A stretch of 64,000 nt of DNA from Candidatus Thioglobus autotrophicus (lineage in GTDB: Bacteria; Pseudomonadota; Gammaproteobacteria; PS1; Pseudothioglobaceae). Of this stretch, positions 8,051-18,411 are shown one piece after another (positions within the stretch are counted from its first letter, which is position 1; each line of letters opens with the position of its first letter). Position numbers and translations under genes: made by a program. Under the pieces are notes generated by a model. It did not search any database. It saw only the letters and a program-made list of their open reading frames with translations, and was not told where the DNA came from. The stretch spans positions 620,001-684,000 of the forward strand of contig NZ_CP010552.1 in the NCBI RefSeq assembly GCF_001293165.1, given 5' to 3'.

Positions 8051-8326
8051 ATGACAACCACTCGATACACTATATCTGGTATGACTCAAAGCGGTCAAAA
8101 ATTTAGACCGAGTGATTGGACTGAGCGATTAGTTTGTACCCAACCCGAACAGTTAAAACGCTATAGCGGGCACTTAAAAATTCGACGAATTAACGGTATT
8201 AAATCTATCGTTTTTGATGATCAACTAAAATACGCTTGTGCTTTTACATTTGAGCGTCTTGTGTCTTTTGCCAAAACCAATCATTTAGTCTTTACCGAAG
8301 AAACTATTGAAGGTGGGACGCCTTAA
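8051..8326 (+). CDS. DUF3579 family protein
   Basis: This 91-residue protein matches the DUF3579 pattern: an N-terminal strand followed by SGQKFRPSDWTERL, then a central IRRINGIKSIVFDDQL and a C-terminal helix (TFERLVSFAKTNHL). The family is short, cytosolic and of unknown function, known mainly from beta- and gammaproteobacteria. The ATG has a strong GGGGAG ribosome site and an upstream TATACT -10-like box. It converges with the pirin gene and overlaps its end by 4 bp. Confidence 0.8.
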   Translation: MTTTRYTISGMTQSGQKFRPSDWTERLVCTQPEQLKRYSGHLKIRRINGIKSIVFDDQLKYACAFTFERLVSFAKTNHLVFTEETIEGGTP

Positions 8327-9054
8327 TCAACATAAGGCCCGTGTTGGTAAATAGGCTCCTTATGTGGCAGCCCGCTACAAAACATAAATTCACTATCTGT
8401 TGTTGCTTTAATCAATAAATCTTGCTGTGTTTCAGCATCAATTAATAGCGCCTGAGTGGCTTCAATTGTATGCTCGCCAAGCAGTAAGCTACCTGATAGA
8501 ACATAAATTATTGCTTGCAAACCCTGATCAAGCGGTAGTTGATAATGATGATCCTTTAATAGATTAAAATGCTGATAGTTAATAGCAGTATGTAATGTAA
8601 TCTTAGATTCTGTATTAACAATCGTTCGATAGCTGCCACCCTGAAAAGTGGTAACAGCAAGATCTTTGGCTAAAACTTCCTGATAACTTGGGTCAATATT
8701 TTTTAAACGTTTAGGTAGATTGATCCACAATTGAATGCCTGCATTTAGCTCTTTTTCTGCAGGCATTTCTGAGTGCACTATTCCCTTTCCTGCACAAAAA
8801 ACTTGCGCACCGCCTGTACTGACAAAGGAATTGTTACCTAAATTATCTTGATGGCGCATACCGCCTTCCAACATGTAAGTAATGGCCTCAAAGCCTCGAT
8901 GAGGGTGATCAGGAAAGCCTTGGCCGGTGGCAATATTAAAGTTATCCCATAATACAAATGGGTCACAGTTCATGCGCCCACTGATAGGAAACAAGCGATT
9001 AACGACAACACCCTCACCCTCGAGCGCTTCTTGTGCGTTGATTTTGATGATCAT
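8323..9054 (-). CDS. Pirin family protein
   Basis: The 243-residue protein is a two-cupin pirin. The N-terminal cupin shows PDHPHRGFEAITYMLEG with the metal-binding His pair, then a later His in GKGIVHSEMP; a Glu expected as fourth ligand is not pinned down here. The C-terminal cupin (residues ~150-240) lacks clear metal ligands, as in the family. Pirins bind iron; some are quercetin 2,3-dioxygenases and others act as redox-sensitive co-regulators. The sequence does not tell which. The gene stands alone on its strand, converging with the DUF3579 gene. Confidence 0.88.
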   Translation of the reverse strand: MIIKINAQEALEGEGVVVNRLFPISGRMNCDPFVLWDNFNIATGQGFPDHPHRGFEAITYMLEGGMRHQDNLGNNSFVSTGGAQVFCAGKGIVHSEMPAEKELNAGIQLWINLPKRLKNIDPSYQEVLAKDLAVTTFQGGSYRTIVNTESKITLHTAINYQHFNLLKDHHYQLPLDQGLQAIIYVLSGSLLLGEHTIEATQALLIDAETQQDLLIKATTDSEFMFCSGLPHKEPIYQHGPYVD

Positions 9055-9182
9055 GCCAAACTCCTATAACACGACATTCCAATGCAATACTAGCATGGTT
9101 ATAGAAATCTTACAAGAAACAACATCAACGAATGTCGCTTTTTCTTAGCCTTTACAGCAAGCTTAAAATATGGTTTTGTTAA

Positions 9183-9821
9183 CTAAACACCATATTGACT
9201 TCGATAAGCCTCAATACGCTCAATTAACACTTCATCGTCGCCTTGCTTTAGGTAATCAATTAAGTGACCTAGGTTAATAATACTCAGTACTGCTATACCG
9301 AAGTTTTCTTCCACCTCTTGAATGGCTGACTTATCATCCTTACCTTTTTCCTGACGGTCAACTGCCACAATCACACCTTTGGCAGTTGCACCATTGGCAG
9401 TAATAATATCCATCGCTTCACGAATGGCAGTGCCTGCAGTAATCACATCATCAATGATTAAAATATCACCCTCAAGTGCATGACCAACAATATCGCCACC
9501 CTCGCCATGAGTCTTAGCCTCTTTGCGATTAAAACTATAAGGCACATTCATCCCGAATGAATCATTAAGCGCCATAGCCGCAGCGGTTGCTAGTGGGATG
9601 CCTTTATAAGCCGGGCCAAACAATACATCAAATTCTAGCGCACTTGCTTGAATAGCTTGGGCATAAAATTTACCCAACTTTGATAAATGCTCGCCCGTGT
9701 TAAAAGCGCCAGCGTTAAAAAAGTAAGGGCTTACCCTGCCTGATTTCAGGGTAAATTCACCAAACTTGAGTGCGCCGATTTCCAACATAAAATCTACAAA
9801 GTCTTTTTGATACTGTTCCAT
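9183..9821 (-). CDS. pyrE: Orotate phosphoribosyltransferase
   Basis: PyrE joins orotate to PRPP to form OMP in pyrimidine synthesis. The 213-residue protein has the N-terminal [19 protein letters not shown], the [10 protein letters not shown] segment, the [12 protein letters not shown] catalytic loop and the PRPP-binding [12 protein letters not shown]. The start is the ATG at 9819-9821, which has an AGAGGA ribosome site; the frame is open upstream to 10013, but that extension lies inside the coding region of the divergent xthA and is not expected. Length and motifs are normal. Only about 30 bp separate it from xthA. Confidence 0.95.
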   Translation of the reverse strand: MEQYQKDFVDFMLEIGALKFGEFTLKSGRVSPYFFNAGAFNTGEHLSKLGKFYAQAIQASALEFDVLFGPAYKGIPLATAAAMALNDSFGMNVPYSFNRKEAKTHGEGGDIVGHALEGDILIIDDVITAGTAIREAMDIITANGATAKGVIVAVDRQEKGKDDKSAIQEVEENFGIAVLSIINLGHLIDYLKQGDDEVLIERIEAYRSQYGV

Positions 9822-9851
9822 ACATTCCTCTAAATCATTAAAATATTTCCA

Positions 9852-10619
9852 ATGAAGAGAATTATAACGGCTAATGTCAACGGCATTCGTGCAGCTGAAC
9901 GAAAAGGTTTTTTTGCCTGGATGAAAACTCAAGACGCTGATGTGGTTTGTGTGCAGGAAATTAAAGCGCAAGAAGACCAATTGGATGAGCGTTTTTATCC
10001 TGAAAATATTCACACCTACTACAAGCCAGCTGAGCGCAAAGGCTACAGTGGCACAGGCTTATATTGCAAGCAAAAACCCGATCGAGTTATTTTCAGCCCT
10101 TGGGAAGATTTTGATTTTGAAGGACGCTTTATTCAAGCCGATTTTGGCAATCTGAGTGTTATCTCAATTTACATCCCCTCTGGCTCGGCCAAGCAAGAGC
10201 GTCAAGATTACAAAATGGATTTTATGACAGAGCGCTTTTTACCTTATCTTCAAGATTTACAAAAAGATGGGCGCCAGTATATGATTTGTGGCGATATCAA
10301 TATTGTGCATAAAGAGATCGATATCAAAAATTTCAAAGGTAATAAAAATCGTTCTGGCTGTTTGCCTGAGGAACGCCACTTTATGGATCAACTCTTTACG
10401 CAAGAAAAATTTGTGGATGCATTTCGAGAAGTAAACCAAGAAGCCGAGCAATACACTTGGTGGTCAAACCGAGGACAAGCTTGGGCCAATAACACCGGCT
10501 GGCGCATTGATTATCAAATACTCAGTAACAATTTACAAGGCTGCGTTCAGAATGCCAGTGTATACAAAAGCGAGCGCTTTTCAGACCATTCCCCCCTAAT
10601 TATTGATTACGATTTATGA
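9852..10619 (+). CDS. xthA: Exodeoxyribonuclease III (AP endonuclease)
   Basis: The 255-residue protein belongs to the ExoIII branch of the endonuclease/exonuclease/phosphatase fold. It carries [11 protein letters not shown], the metal-binding Glu in VQEIKAQ, the catalytic YIPSGSA segment, [11 protein letters not shown] with the Asp/Asn pair, and the C-terminal [12 protein letters not shown] His. It cleaves DNA at abasic sites and removes blocked 3' ends in base-excision repair. Its stop overlaps the trmB start by 4 bp (ATGA), so xthA, trmB, fxsA and folC may be co-translated. A Crc-like relative is possible, but the catalytic residues are all present. Confidence 0.92.
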   Translation: MKRIITANVNGIRAAERKGFFAWMKTQDADVVCVQEIKAQEDQLDERFYPENIHTYYKPAERKGYSGTGLYCKQKPDRVIFSPWEDFDFEGRFIQADFGNLSVISIYIPSGSAKQERQDYKMDFMTERFLPYLQDLQKDGRQYMICGDINIVHKEIDIKNFKGNKNRSGCLPEERHFMDQLFTQEKFVDAFREVNQEAEQYTWWSNRGQAWANNTGWRIDYQILSNNLQGCVQNASVYKSERFSDHSPLIIDYDL

Positions 10620-11314
10620 GTTTAGATAATAATAAAACCATTAGAAAAATTCAAAGTTTCGTTAAGCGCTCTGGCAGATTAACTGAAGGGCAAAAATATG
10701 GCCTTAATGATCTTTGGCCAAAATACGGCCTTGATCCAATAGCTGATCAGATTATTGATTTTCAAACGGTATTTGCAAAACGCCAAGATGTTATCTTAGA
10801 AATTGGCTTTGGCAATGGCGATTCATTATTGCAAATGGCCATCAACGAGCCTGAGCATAATTTTTTAGGTATTGAGGTTTATGAAGCGGGCGTTGGGCGT
10901 TTGATTAATGAAGCACATAAACATAATTTAACCAACCTAAAAGTTATCAAGGAAGATGCGGTAGAAATATTAAAAAACAACATTGCTGATGATAGCTTGT
11001 CTGGATTTCAGCTATATTTTGCAGACCCTTGGCATAAGAAAAAGCATCATAAGCGCCGTATTGTGCAAGCTGAATTTATGGATATTATCTCTAGTAAGTT
11101 GATAAACGGTGGATTTGTCCACATGGCAACTGATTGGGAGAATTATGCCGAACACATGATGGAAGTGCTCGAAGTGCACCCGCACTTTAAAAACACACTG
11201 AGCGCCCATACCTATTCATTAAGACCTGAACGTCGTCCAATTACAAAGTTTGAAAGGCGTGGCGAGCGATTAGGGCACGGTGTTTGGGATTTAATTTTTG
11301 ACTGCGAGAAATAA
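10616..11314 (+). CDS. trmB: tRNA (guanine-N7-)-methyltransferase
   Basis: TrmB methylates G46 of tRNA using SAM. The 232-residue protein has the SAM loop EIGFGNGDSLLQMA, the FLGIEVYEAGVGRL segment, and FADPWHKKKHHKRRIVQ, which is diagnostic of TrmB. The C-terminal TKFERRGERLGHGVWDL is also typical. It overlaps xthA by 4 bp at the start, and the fxsA ATG follows its TAA by one base. Length is normal for the family. Confidence 0.95.
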   Translation: MSLDNNKTIRKIQSFVKRSGRLTEGQKYGLNDLWPKYGLDPIADQIIDFQTVFAKRQDVILEIGFGNGDSLLQMAINEPEHNFLGIEVYEAGVGRLINEAHKHNLTNLKVIKEDAVEILKNNIADDSLSGFQLYFADPWHKKKHHKRRIVQAEFMDIISSKLINGGFVHMATDWENYAEHMMEVLEVHPHFKNTLSAHTYSLRPERRPITKFERRGERLGHGVWDLIFDCEK

Positions 11315-11315
11315 T

Positions 11316-11768
11316 ATGATCTTTCCTTTATTTGTAATCATGACTTTGCTTGAAATTTATGTACTGGTTTCAGTGGGCGAATCCATCGGCGGACTGTCAA
11401 CCGTTTTACTAGTCGTTGTCACGGCACTGATCGGCTCAATTCTACTCAAACAACAAGGTTGGTCAACCATGGCCAAAGCACAAAGTGCCATGGCCAATGG
11501 TCAAACACCAGCATTTGAAATGCTAGAAGGTGTAGTCATACTTATTTCAGGCGTCTTGCTATTAACCCCTGGGTTTATCACTGACGCCATTGGTCTATTG
11601 GGATTAATACCTTTTTCTAGGGCTTATTTTATTGATAATCTATTAAAGAAAAACGCTCAAAAGATATTTACAAAAAATAGTGCCTCGTTTGTACATAAAT
11701 CGCCAGCAGATAAACAGTCAAATACTCAAAAAAATAAAACCCTTGAGGGTGAATTTTGGGAGGATTAA
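11316..11768 (+). CDS. fxsA: FxsA family membrane protein
   Basis: The protein is about 150 residues with three or four hydrophobic segments: FPLFVIMTLLEIYVLVSVG at the N-terminus, VLLVVVTALIGSILL, and VVILISGVLLLTPGFITD. The LLTPGFITDAIGLLGLIP motif is the FxsA signature. E. coli FxsA is an inner-membrane protein whose overproduction relieves F exclusion of phage T7; its normal job is unknown. I chose the ATG at 11316; a TTG at 11298 would extend it into trmB. The C-terminal tail is hydrophilic and Lys/Asn-rich. It overlaps folC. Confidence 0.88.
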   Translation: MIFPLFVIMTLLEIYVLVSVGESIGGLSTVLLVVVTALIGSILLKQQGWSTMAKAQSAMANGQTPAFEMLEGVVILISGVLLLTPGFITDAIGLLGLIPFSRAYFIDNLLKKNAQKIFTKNSASFVHKSPADKQSNTQKNKTLEGEFWED

Positions 11769-12946
11769 AAACTCTTGAGCAATGGCTTGCTTGGCAAGAA
11801 TCTCTACATTCTCAAGAAATAGATCTCGGTTTAGAGCGTATTCAAAGCGTCTACTCAAGACTCTTTCCCGAGGGCGTTCCCTTTACCACTATTACGGTAG
11901 CTGGCACCAATGGCAAGGGCTCGACCATTGCTTTGATTGAAAGTATTTATCAACAAAGTATTTTTACAGTGGCCAAATTTACCTCGCCACATATCCTAAG
12001 CTATAACGAGCGCTTTGTTATGAATGGCATACAAGCAACGGATGATCAAATTTGTACAGCCTTTGAGGCAATAGAACAGGTTCGTAATAACACCTCGCTA
12101 ACCTATTTTGAGTTTTCAACCTTAGCTGCGCTACTTATTTTTGCCGAGCAAAAAATTGATGTTGCTATTTTAGAAGTTGGCTTGGGTGGACGCTTAGACT
12201 CAACCAATGTGGTTGATACCGACATGGCCGTTATTACCAATATCGCCATTGACCATGTAGATTATTTAGGTGCTACGCGCGAGCTCATTGGCCATGAAAA
12301 ATCAGGCATTATGCGTGCCAATATACCTTGTATTTGTGGTGACACCAACCCACCAGAGTCTCTCGCTAAACACGCCAATACCGTTGGCGCCTTATTGGAA
12401 TTTGTACAGCAGCCTTATGCTGGCGAATTATTACTTACTGGTGATCATCAGCGACAAAACGCCGCTTTGGCTGCACTATGCGTCCATAAACTTCAGGCAA
12501 AGTTTAGCATTGATAATCAGGCACTCTCCCAAGGTCTTAAATCTGCTCAAATCGAAGGGCGTTTTCAAACTCAAACAATCAATAACAAGTTGGTCATTTT
12601 TGATGTTGCGCACAATGAAGCGGCCGTTCAAGCCTTGGCCCGAGAGCTAGCCAAAGACCAGCAGCCAACACTGGCCATATTTGCAGCCCTTAAAGATAAA
12701 AATATTGCGCATATGATTAATGCCATCTCACCTCAGATTGAGCAATGGCTACTTGTGCCTTTGGAAGTGCATAGGGCAACTGACATGAATTTTTTACTCA
12801 ATCAGTTCTCACTTAAAGAAACTGCCCGTGCTTGTAGCAGTATGAGTGCAGCTATTGAGCGCGCATTGCAACAGCACTCTTGTCAACGTATTGTTATTTT
12901 TGGCTCTTTTCACGTTGTATCAGCTGCATTAAAAATACTTAAGTGA
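11756..12946 (+). CDS. folC: Dihydrofolate synthase/folylpolyglutamate synthase
   Basis: FolC adds glutamate to dihydropteroate and then further glutamates to folates. The 396-residue protein has the ATP loop AGTNGKGST (residues ~49-57), the KFTSPHILSYNERF segment, EVGLGGRLDSTN, ITNIAIDHVDYLG and the C-terminal domain with VIFDVAHNEAA. The start is unusual: the only in-frame candidate near the family start is TTG at 11756, which overlaps the end of fxsA, while the GGGAGGA ribosome-like sequence lies over codons 1-3. Translational coupling with fxsA is likely. The neighbourhood folC-cvpA-purF-metZ is conserved in Pseudomonas. Confidence 0.93.
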   Translation: MGGLKTLEQWLAWQESLHSQEIDLGLERIQSVYSRLFPEGVPFTTITVAGTNGKGSTIALIESIYQQSIFTVAKFTSPHILSYNERFVMNGIQATDDQICTAFEAIEQVRNNTSLTYFEFSTLAALLIFAEQKIDVAILEVGLGGRLDSTNVVDTDMAVITNIAIDHVDYLGATRELIGHEKSGIMRANIPCICGDTNPPESLAKHANTVGALLEFVQQPYAGELLLTGDHQRQNAALAALCVHKLQAKFSIDNQALSQGLKSAQIEGRFQTQTINNKLVIFDVAHNEAAVQALARELAKDQQPTLAIFAALKDKNIAHMINAISPQIEQWLLVPLEVHRATDMNFLLNQFSLKETARACSSMSAAIERALQQHSCQRIVIFGSFHVVSAALKILK

Positions 12947-13008
12947 TGCTTGATTGTAAAATCTTGTAAAATTGGCGCATATCACAAAGTGTTCTCCGGA
13001 GAGAGTCG

Positions 13009-13857
13009 ATGAATGAGTTTTTTACCAGTATTTGGAATGTAATTGATCTATTGGTTTGGTCTGATTGGGCAACGCTCGCTATTTTAATCACATTCTTAGT
13101 ATTAGGCTTTAAGCGAGGCATGGCCAAAGAGTTAATTAATCTTGCTTTTTTGTTACTGGCAATTGTGCTTGCTTGGTTGTTTTACCAGCCTTTAGCGACA
13201 AGTAAAGCCGTCACCTGGCTGCTACTTTCTCACCAATCACATATGGCCATTGCCTTTGGCATTCTTTTTGTTGGCGTACTACTTATTAAAAAATCTCTTT
13301 ATAAACTCACCAACATCTCCTCTCAAATTAGCAATCCTTGTGCTTTAAATAAGCTTTTTGCCTATTTTGTATTCCTAAGTATTACAGCAACACTCAGTTG
13401 GTATTATTTAGATATTATTGCAAATCTAGGCATTATGGAGATTGTCGTCACCAATAGCTCAACACGAGTCGGCCTAGCTTTTACCATTACTTTTGCCATT
13501 ATTATTGGCGCCTGCGTCGGTCTGTCTAACATGCTTAATATTTCGATTGACTCCTCAAAGCCTTGTGTCTTATCAACCTTATTTAAAAAAATTCTTGATA
13601 CGCTACATGCTCTTGACCGCTTGTTAAATGCTAAAAATATTAGTGGCAATAGTAATAATTTTGGCGGTCTGCTGGTGGGTTTGATTAAGGGTAGTTTGGC
13701 CATTCTAATCATGGTGCTCGTCTTTCAAAGCATTGACAGTATTTCGCAACAACACTATTGGATTGAAGCAAACGGTGCATTAAGGTTTTTTCAAGATATC
13801 GCCTCAGATATTAAGCCTGCTTTATCAGAACACTTACTATTTATCGTAAACGAATAA
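13009..13857 (+). CDS. cvpA: CvpA family membrane protein (long form)
   Basis: The first ~170 residues fit CvpA: a hydrophobic helix before [20 protein letters not shown], then several membrane helices. The family is linked to colicin V export and envelope stress, but its molecular role is unclear. At 282 residues it is far longer than E. coli CvpA (162), with extra predicted helices in the C-terminal half ([21 protein letters not shown] resembles a displaced CvpA C-terminal motif). Residues ~120-210 may be an insertion. It directly precedes purF, as in E. coli. Confidence 0.82.
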   Translation: MNEFFTSIWNVIDLLVWSDWATLAILITFLVLGFKRGMAKELINLAFLLLAIVLAWLFYQPLATSKAVTWLLLSHQSHMAIAFGILFVGVLLIKKSLYKLTNISSQISNPCALNKLFAYFVFLSITATLSWYYLDIIANLGIMEIVVTNSSTRVGLAFTITFAIIIGACVGLSNMLNISIDSSKPCVLSTLFKKILDTLHALDRLLNAKNISGNSNNFGGLLVGLIKGSLAILIMVLVFQSIDSISQQHYWIEANGALRFFQDIASDIKPALSEHLLFIVNE

Positions 13858-13867
13858 GGAAAACTCT

Positions 13868-15385
13868 ATGTGCGGCATTGTTGGCATTCTTTCTACTACT
13901 AAAAAAGACACGGCAGTTTATATCTATGACGCCTTAACCATTCTCCAGCATCGTGGCCAAGATGCTGCAGGCATTGTGACCGCACACAAAGGTCGATTCT
14001 ACATGCGTAAATCCAATGGCCTGGTTAAAAATACTTTCAGAACCAAGCATATGGCTTTTTTGTTAGGTGATATGGGTATTGGTCATGTACGCTATCCGAC
14101 AGCGGGCAGTTCAAGTGGTGCAGAAGCACAGCCTTTTTATGTTAACTCTCCCTACGGCATTGCCTTTGCTCACAATGGCAATCTAACTAACACCAAAGAG
14201 TTGGCCAAAGAATTATTCGAACAAGACCGAAGACATATTAACACCAATTCTGATTCTGAAATTTTACTAAACATCTTTGCCAGTGAACTTGACAAGCAAA
14301 AAAAGCAGCACATAAACGAACAAGATATTTTTGCTTCGGTAAAAAAAGTTCACCAGCGTGTTCGTGGCGCTTATGCCACCATCGGCATTATTCCAGGATT
14401 TGGTATTTTCGGCTTTAGAGATCCAAATGGCATTCGCCCACTTATTCTTGGAAAGCGTACCACTAAAGGCGGTACAAAACATATGCTTGCCTCAGAAAGT
14501 GTTGCATTAACAGCGCTTGGGTACGAAATAACCCAAGATATAAAGCCTGGGGAGGCGGTGGTTATTGATCGAGAAGGTAATATTATGGTGCAGCAATGTG
14601 CGCAACAACCAAAATATTCGCCTTGTATCTTTGAGTTTGTCTACTTTGCCAGACCTGACTCGGTCATTGACGATATTTCTGTTTACAAGGCCAGACTGAG
14701 AATGGGTGAACGCTTAGCAGCCAAAATCCATAAAGAATGGGATGGTGAAAAAATTGATGTTGTCATCCCTATTCCTGATACTTCGCGTGTTTCAGCATTG
14801 CAGCTTGCTAGCGAACTTAAGATTAAATACTCTGAGGGTTTAATTAAAAATCGCTATATTGCCCGAACATTTATCATGCCTGGACAGAAGCTACGTAAAA
14901 AATCTGTCAGACAAAAACTCAGTGCTATTGAACTTGAGTTTAAAGGCAAAAATGTCCTTCTAGTAGATGATTCAATCGTGCGCGGAACTACCAGTGAACA
15001 AATTGTAAAAATGGCTCGAGATGCTGGCGCTAAAAAAGTCTTTTTTGCCTCTGCCGCTCCCGCTGTTCGCCATCCTAATGTTTACGGCATTGACATGGCC
15101 AGCGAAAAAGAGTTTATTGCCCACAACAAAACCACGGAAGAAATCTGCCAAGCTATTGGCGCTGATCGCTTGATTTATCAAGACTTAGATGACTTAATTT
15201 GGTGTGTTCAACAAGGTAATAAAAAAATTACCCAGTTTGATTGCTCTTGCTTTAATGGGGAATACGTCACCGGTGATATCAACCAAAAATACTTAGACAA
15301 CATTGAAGCCATTAGAGCGGACACTGTGAAAGAAAAAAACCACACCAACGAAAGCTCTGAACTCATCTGCAATGATGTAGAATGA
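13868..15385 (+). CDS. purF: Amidophosphoribosyltransferase
   Basis: PurF makes 5-phosphoribosylamine from PRPP and glutamine, the first committed step of purine synthesis. The 505-residue protein begins MCGIVGI, where Cys2 is the glutaminase nucleophile. HRGQDAAGI and the FAHNGNLTN segment are the class II amidotransferase marks. The C-terminal phosphoribosyltransferase part shows VIPIPDTSR and the PRPP loop [13 protein letters not shown]. No propeptide is present. It sits between cvpA (10 bp gap) and metZ (27 bp gap), a conserved order. Confidence 0.97.
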   Translation: MCGIVGILSTTKKDTAVYIYDALTILQHRGQDAAGIVTAHKGRFYMRKSNGLVKNTFRTKHMAFLLGDMGIGHVRYPTAGSSSGAEAQPFYVNSPYGIAFAHNGNLTNTKELAKELFEQDRRHINTNSDSEILLNIFASELDKQKKQHINEQDIFASVKKVHQRVRGAYATIGIIPGFGIFGFRDPNGIRPLILGKRTTKGGTKHMLASESVALTALGYEITQDIKPGEAVVIDREGNIMVQQCAQQPKYSPCIFEFVYFARPDSVIDDISVYKARLRMGERLAAKIHKEWDGEKIDVVIPIPDTSRVSALQLASELKIKYSEGLIKNRYIARTFIMPGQKLRKKSVRQKLSAIELEFKGKNVLLVDDSIVRGTTSEQIVKMARDAGAKKVFFASAAPAVRHPNVYGIDMASEKEFIAHNKTTEEICQAIGADRLIYQDLDDLIWCVQQGNKKITQFDCSCFNGEYVTGDINQKYLDNIEAIRADTVKEKNHTNESSELICNDVE

Positions 15386-15412
15386 ATCTTATTTGTTAAA
15401 TTTTTAAATCTA

Positions 15413-16576
15413 ATGACAACTCTAAACTTCGATACTAAAGCAATTCGAGAGGGCTATCGGACAACGGGCGAACAAGAGCATTCTGAAGCCATATTTATGA
15501 CTTCAAGCTTTGTGTTTAACTCAGCGGAACAAGCGGCCAATCGATTTTCTAAAGAAGAGCCTGGCAATATCTATGCGCGCTTTACCAACCCAACTGTCGA
15601 TGCTTTTGAGAGAAAACTAGCAGCACTAGAGGGTGCTCAAGCTTGTGTGGCCACCGCTTCTGGCATGGCTGCTATTTTTGCCACACTTATGGCGCTCTTA
15701 AAATCAGGCGACCATATTATTGCCTCTCGCAACATGTTTGGCACAACCATTGTCTTATTAAATACCATTGTTACAAAATTCAACATCAGTATCAGTTATG
15801 TCGATCTATCAGATCTGTCTGCTTGGGAGGCAGCGATTAATGACAAGACAAAACTTTTCTTATTAGAAACACCCTCTAATCCCTTGGGGCAAGTAGTTGA
15901 TATGAGCGCCCTTAGTAAAATCTCTAAAGCGCACGATATCTTATTGGCGGTTGACAATGCTGTCCTCACACCTGCACTGCAAAAGCCACTCGATCTGGGC
16001 GCGGATATTGTTATTCACTCTGCCACTAAGTATATTGACGGCCAAGGCCGTTGTTTAGCGGGCGCGGTATTAGCCACTGAAGATATTATTGAACAAGTGC
16101 ATGGCTTTGTACGTGCCACAGGCCCGAGTTTAAGTGCCTTTAACGCCTGGATTGTACTTAAAGGCCTGGATACACTAAGCTTAAGAATGAAGGCACACTC
16201 AGATAATGCCATGAAATTAGCAACTTGGTTAGAGCAACAGACAACTGTAGAAAAAGTTCATTACTTAGGCTTGGAGTCACATGCACATCACCAGCTGGCC
16301 AAACACCAACAATCTGGCTTTGGCGGTATTGTTTCGTTTGAAATTAAAGGTGGCCGTGAAGCGGCATTTAAACTTGTCAATGCTACAGAAATTTTTTCTA
16401 TCACTGCTAACTTAGGTGATACAAAATCTACTATTACACATCCATCAAGCACAACACACGGTCGCTTAACAGATGAAGAAAAATCAAGTGCTAATATTTC
16501 CGAAGGGTTGATCAGACTTTCTATTGGACTTGAAGATGTCAACGACTTGATAGCAGATATAAACAAAGGACTTTGA
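15413..16576 (+). CDS. metZ: O-succinylhomoserine sulfhydrylase
   Basis: MetZ converts O-succinylhomoserine and sulfide to homocysteine in methionine synthesis by direct sulfhydrylation. The 387-residue protein has the Cys/Met-metabolism PLP fold: YARFTNPTVDAFE, the cofactor-stacking segment SGMAAIFAT, and the PLP lysine in HSATKYIDGQG. The HPSSTTHGRL segment near residue 345 is the usual family end motif. Assignment to MetZ rather than MetB or MetC is supported by the purF-metZ neighbourhood found in Pseudomonas. Direct sulfide use would suit a sulfur-rich habitat. Confidence 0.9.
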   Translation: MTTLNFDTKAIREGYRTTGEQEHSEAIFMTSSFVFNSAEQAANRFSKEEPGNIYARFTNPTVDAFERKLAALEGAQACVATASGMAAIFATLMALLKSGDHIIASRNMFGTTIVLLNTIVTKFNISISYVDLSDLSAWEAAINDKTKLFLLETPSNPLGQVVDMSALSKISKAHDILLAVDNAVLTPALQKPLDLGADIVIHSATKYIDGQGRCLAGAVLATEDIIEQVHGFVRATGPSLSAFNAWIVLKGLDTLSLRMKAHSDNAMKLATWLEQQTTVEKVHYLGLESHAHHQLAKHQQSGFGGIVSFEIKGGREAAFKLVNATEIFSITANLGDTKSTITHPSSTTHGRLTDEEKSSANISEGLIRLSIGLEDVNDLIADINKGL

Positions 16577-16612
16577 TGTATAATTTCATCAAAAATGACA
16601 TAAGGTAGATCT

Positions 16613-17119
16613 ATGCAAAACTCATATTCATACGAAGAATTAATTCAATGCGGTAATGGCGAATTATTTGGCCCAGGCAATGCCCAATTACCACAACCAC
16701 CGATGCTGATGTTTGATAGAGTCACTCACATCTCAGATGAGGGCGGAGAGCATGGCAAAGGTGAGATTATCGCAGAATTAGATGTCCATCCTGATTTGTG
16801 GTTTTTTGGTTGTCACTTTAACGATGATCCAGTCATGCCGGGCTGCTTGGGATTAGATGCTATGTGGCAGTTAATCGGCTTCCATTTGGGTTGGTTAGGT
16901 GGCCCTGGGCGCGGACGTGCACTGGGTGGTAGTATTAAATTTACTGGCCAAGTTTTGCCAACGGCTAAAAAAGTTACTTACCGTATTAACCTTAAACGTG
17001 TCATTGCTCGTAAACTTTACATGGGTATTGGCGACGCTGTCATGGAAGTAGATGGCAAGGTGATTTATGAAGCCAAAGATTTAAAAGTAGGCTTGTTCAC
17101 TGATACGAGTGCTTTCTAA
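16613..17119 (+). CDS. fabA: 3-hydroxydecanoyl-ACP dehydratase/isomerase
   Basis: FabA dehydrates 3-hydroxydecanoyl-ACP and isomerises trans-2 to cis-3-decenoyl-ACP, starting anaerobic-type unsaturated fatty acid synthesis. The 168-residue protein has the active-site His in [17 protein letters not shown] (H68) and Asp in LDAMWQ (D82), matching H70 and D84 of E. coli. PNAQLPQPP-like N-terminal sequence and [12 protein letters not shown] are typical. The stop overlaps the fabB ATG by one base, so the two are coupled. Confidence 0.96.
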   Translation: MQNSYSYEELIQCGNGELFGPGNAQLPQPPMLMFDRVTHISDEGGEHGKGEIIAELDVHPDLWFFGCHFNDDPVMPGCLGLDAMWQLIGFHLGWLGGPGRGRALGGSIKFTGQVLPTAKKVTYRINLKRVIARKLYMGIGDAVMEVDGKVIYEAKDLKVGLFTDTSAF

Positions 17120-18336
17120 TGAATAGAGTAGTCATCACCGGAATGGGAATTGTTTCTAGCTTGGGCGCAAATTGCAATGAAGTTTTAGAATCTTTAAAAA
17201 CAGCAAAATCTGGCATTAAGTTTGATGAAAAACAAGCTGAAATGGGACTTAGATCACATGTCTCTGGACAAGTGGCTGAAGTCAATCCTAGTGAAATTAT
17301 TGACCGAAAGATGATGCGCTTTATGGCAGATGCTGCTATCTACAATGCTATTGCATTGGATCAAGCCATCAAACAATCTGGCCTAACTGAAGAACAAGTT
17401 TCAAACCCACGTACCGGCCTTATTATGGGATCTGGTGGCGCCTCTAACCAAAATGTAGTTGAAGCAGCAGATATTTTAAGAGAGAAAGGTATTAAACGTG
17501 TTGGACCTTATCGTGTTCCACGCACCATGGGTTCAACAACTTCAGCTTGCTTATCAACCATGTTCAAAATTAAAGGCATTAATTACTCAATCAGCTCGGC
17601 TTGTTCTACTTCTGCCCACTGTATTGGTAATGCGATGGAACAAATCCAAATGGGTAAGCAAGATATCGTATTTGCGGGTGGCGGTGAAGAGCTAGATTGG
17701 TCGCTTACAATGTTATTTGACGCCATGGGCGCACTATCTTCTAAATACAATGAAACGCCTGAAAAAGCATCGCGTGCTTACGATGCTGATCGTGACGGCT
17801 TTGTAATTTCTGGCGGTGGTGGCGCATTGGTTCTTGAATCATTAGAACATGCTCAGGCACGTGGTGCGACTATTTTAGCCGAGTTGACTGGTTATGGCGC
17901 CACCTCCGATGGCTTTGACATGGTTGCACCATCAGGTGAAGGTGCAAAGCGCTGTATGGAGCTTGCTATTTCTACTGTTAATGGTCCAATTGATTATATC
18001 AATGCACATGGTACCTCGACACCAGTTGGTGATACGAAAGAGCTTGGTGCTATCAAGGAAGTCTTTGGCGATAATATTCCGAATGTTGGCTCAACCAAAT
18101 CTTTATCGGGCCATGCACTAGGTGCAGCTGGCGTTAACGAAGCTATTTATTCATTACTAATGATGCAAAATAGCTTTATGGCTGAATCTGTTAACATTGA
18201 AAACCTTGATGAAGCTGCTGAAGGTGTTCCTATTGTTCAGTCAACTACCATTCAATCAATTAATCGAGTGATGTCGAATAGTTTTGGCTTTGGAGGCACA
18301 AATGCTTGCTTAGTATTTGAAAAATTCAAAGCATAA
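17119..18336 (+). CDS. fabB: 3-oxoacyl-ACP synthase I
   Basis: FabB elongates cis-3-decenoyl-ACP made by FabA. The 405-residue thiolase-fold protein has the nucleophile Cys in [13 protein letters not shown] and the two catalytic His in [12 protein letters not shown] and [25 protein letters not shown] closes the fold. Its pairing with fabA and its length favour FabB over FabF. A stem-loop terminator follows at 18359-18386. Confidence 0.96.
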   Translation: MNRVVITGMGIVSSLGANCNEVLESLKTAKSGIKFDEKQAEMGLRSHVSGQVAEVNPSEIIDRKMMRFMADAAIYNAIALDQAIKQSGLTEEQVSNPRTGLIMGSGGASNQNVVEAADILREKGIKRVGPYRVPRTMGSTTSACLSTMFKIKGINYSISSACSTSAHCIGNAMEQIQMGKQDIVFAGGGEELDWSLTMLFDAMGALSSKYNETPEKASRAYDADRDGFVISGGGGALVLESLEHAQARGATILAELTGYGATSDGFDMVAPSGEGAKRCMELAISTVNGPIDYINAHGTSTPVGDTKELGAIKEVFGDNIPNVGSTKSLSGHALGAAGVNEAIYSLLMMQNSFMAESVNIENLDEAAEGVPIVQSTTIQSINRVMSNSFGFGGTNACLVFEKFKA

Positions 18337-18358
18337 ATCAATCTAACTAAATAGATAA

Positions 18359-18386
18359 AAAAGGCCGCTTAATTTGCGGCCTTTTT
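18359..18386. terminator. Bidirectional terminator between fabB and secF
   Basis: GGCCGC (18363-18368), a 7-base loop and GCGGCC (18376-18381), flanked by A-run and T-run, give a strong intrinsic terminator usable in both directions for the converging fabAB and secDF transcripts. Confidence 0.9.
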
Positions 18387-18411
18387 AATAGATGGAATAC
18401 CAGTTAACAAA

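Noticed and set aside
9822-10013. N-terminal extension of pyrE upstream of 9821
   Set aside because: It overlaps the divergent xthA coding region, and the ATG at 9821 has a good ribosome site and matches the family start.
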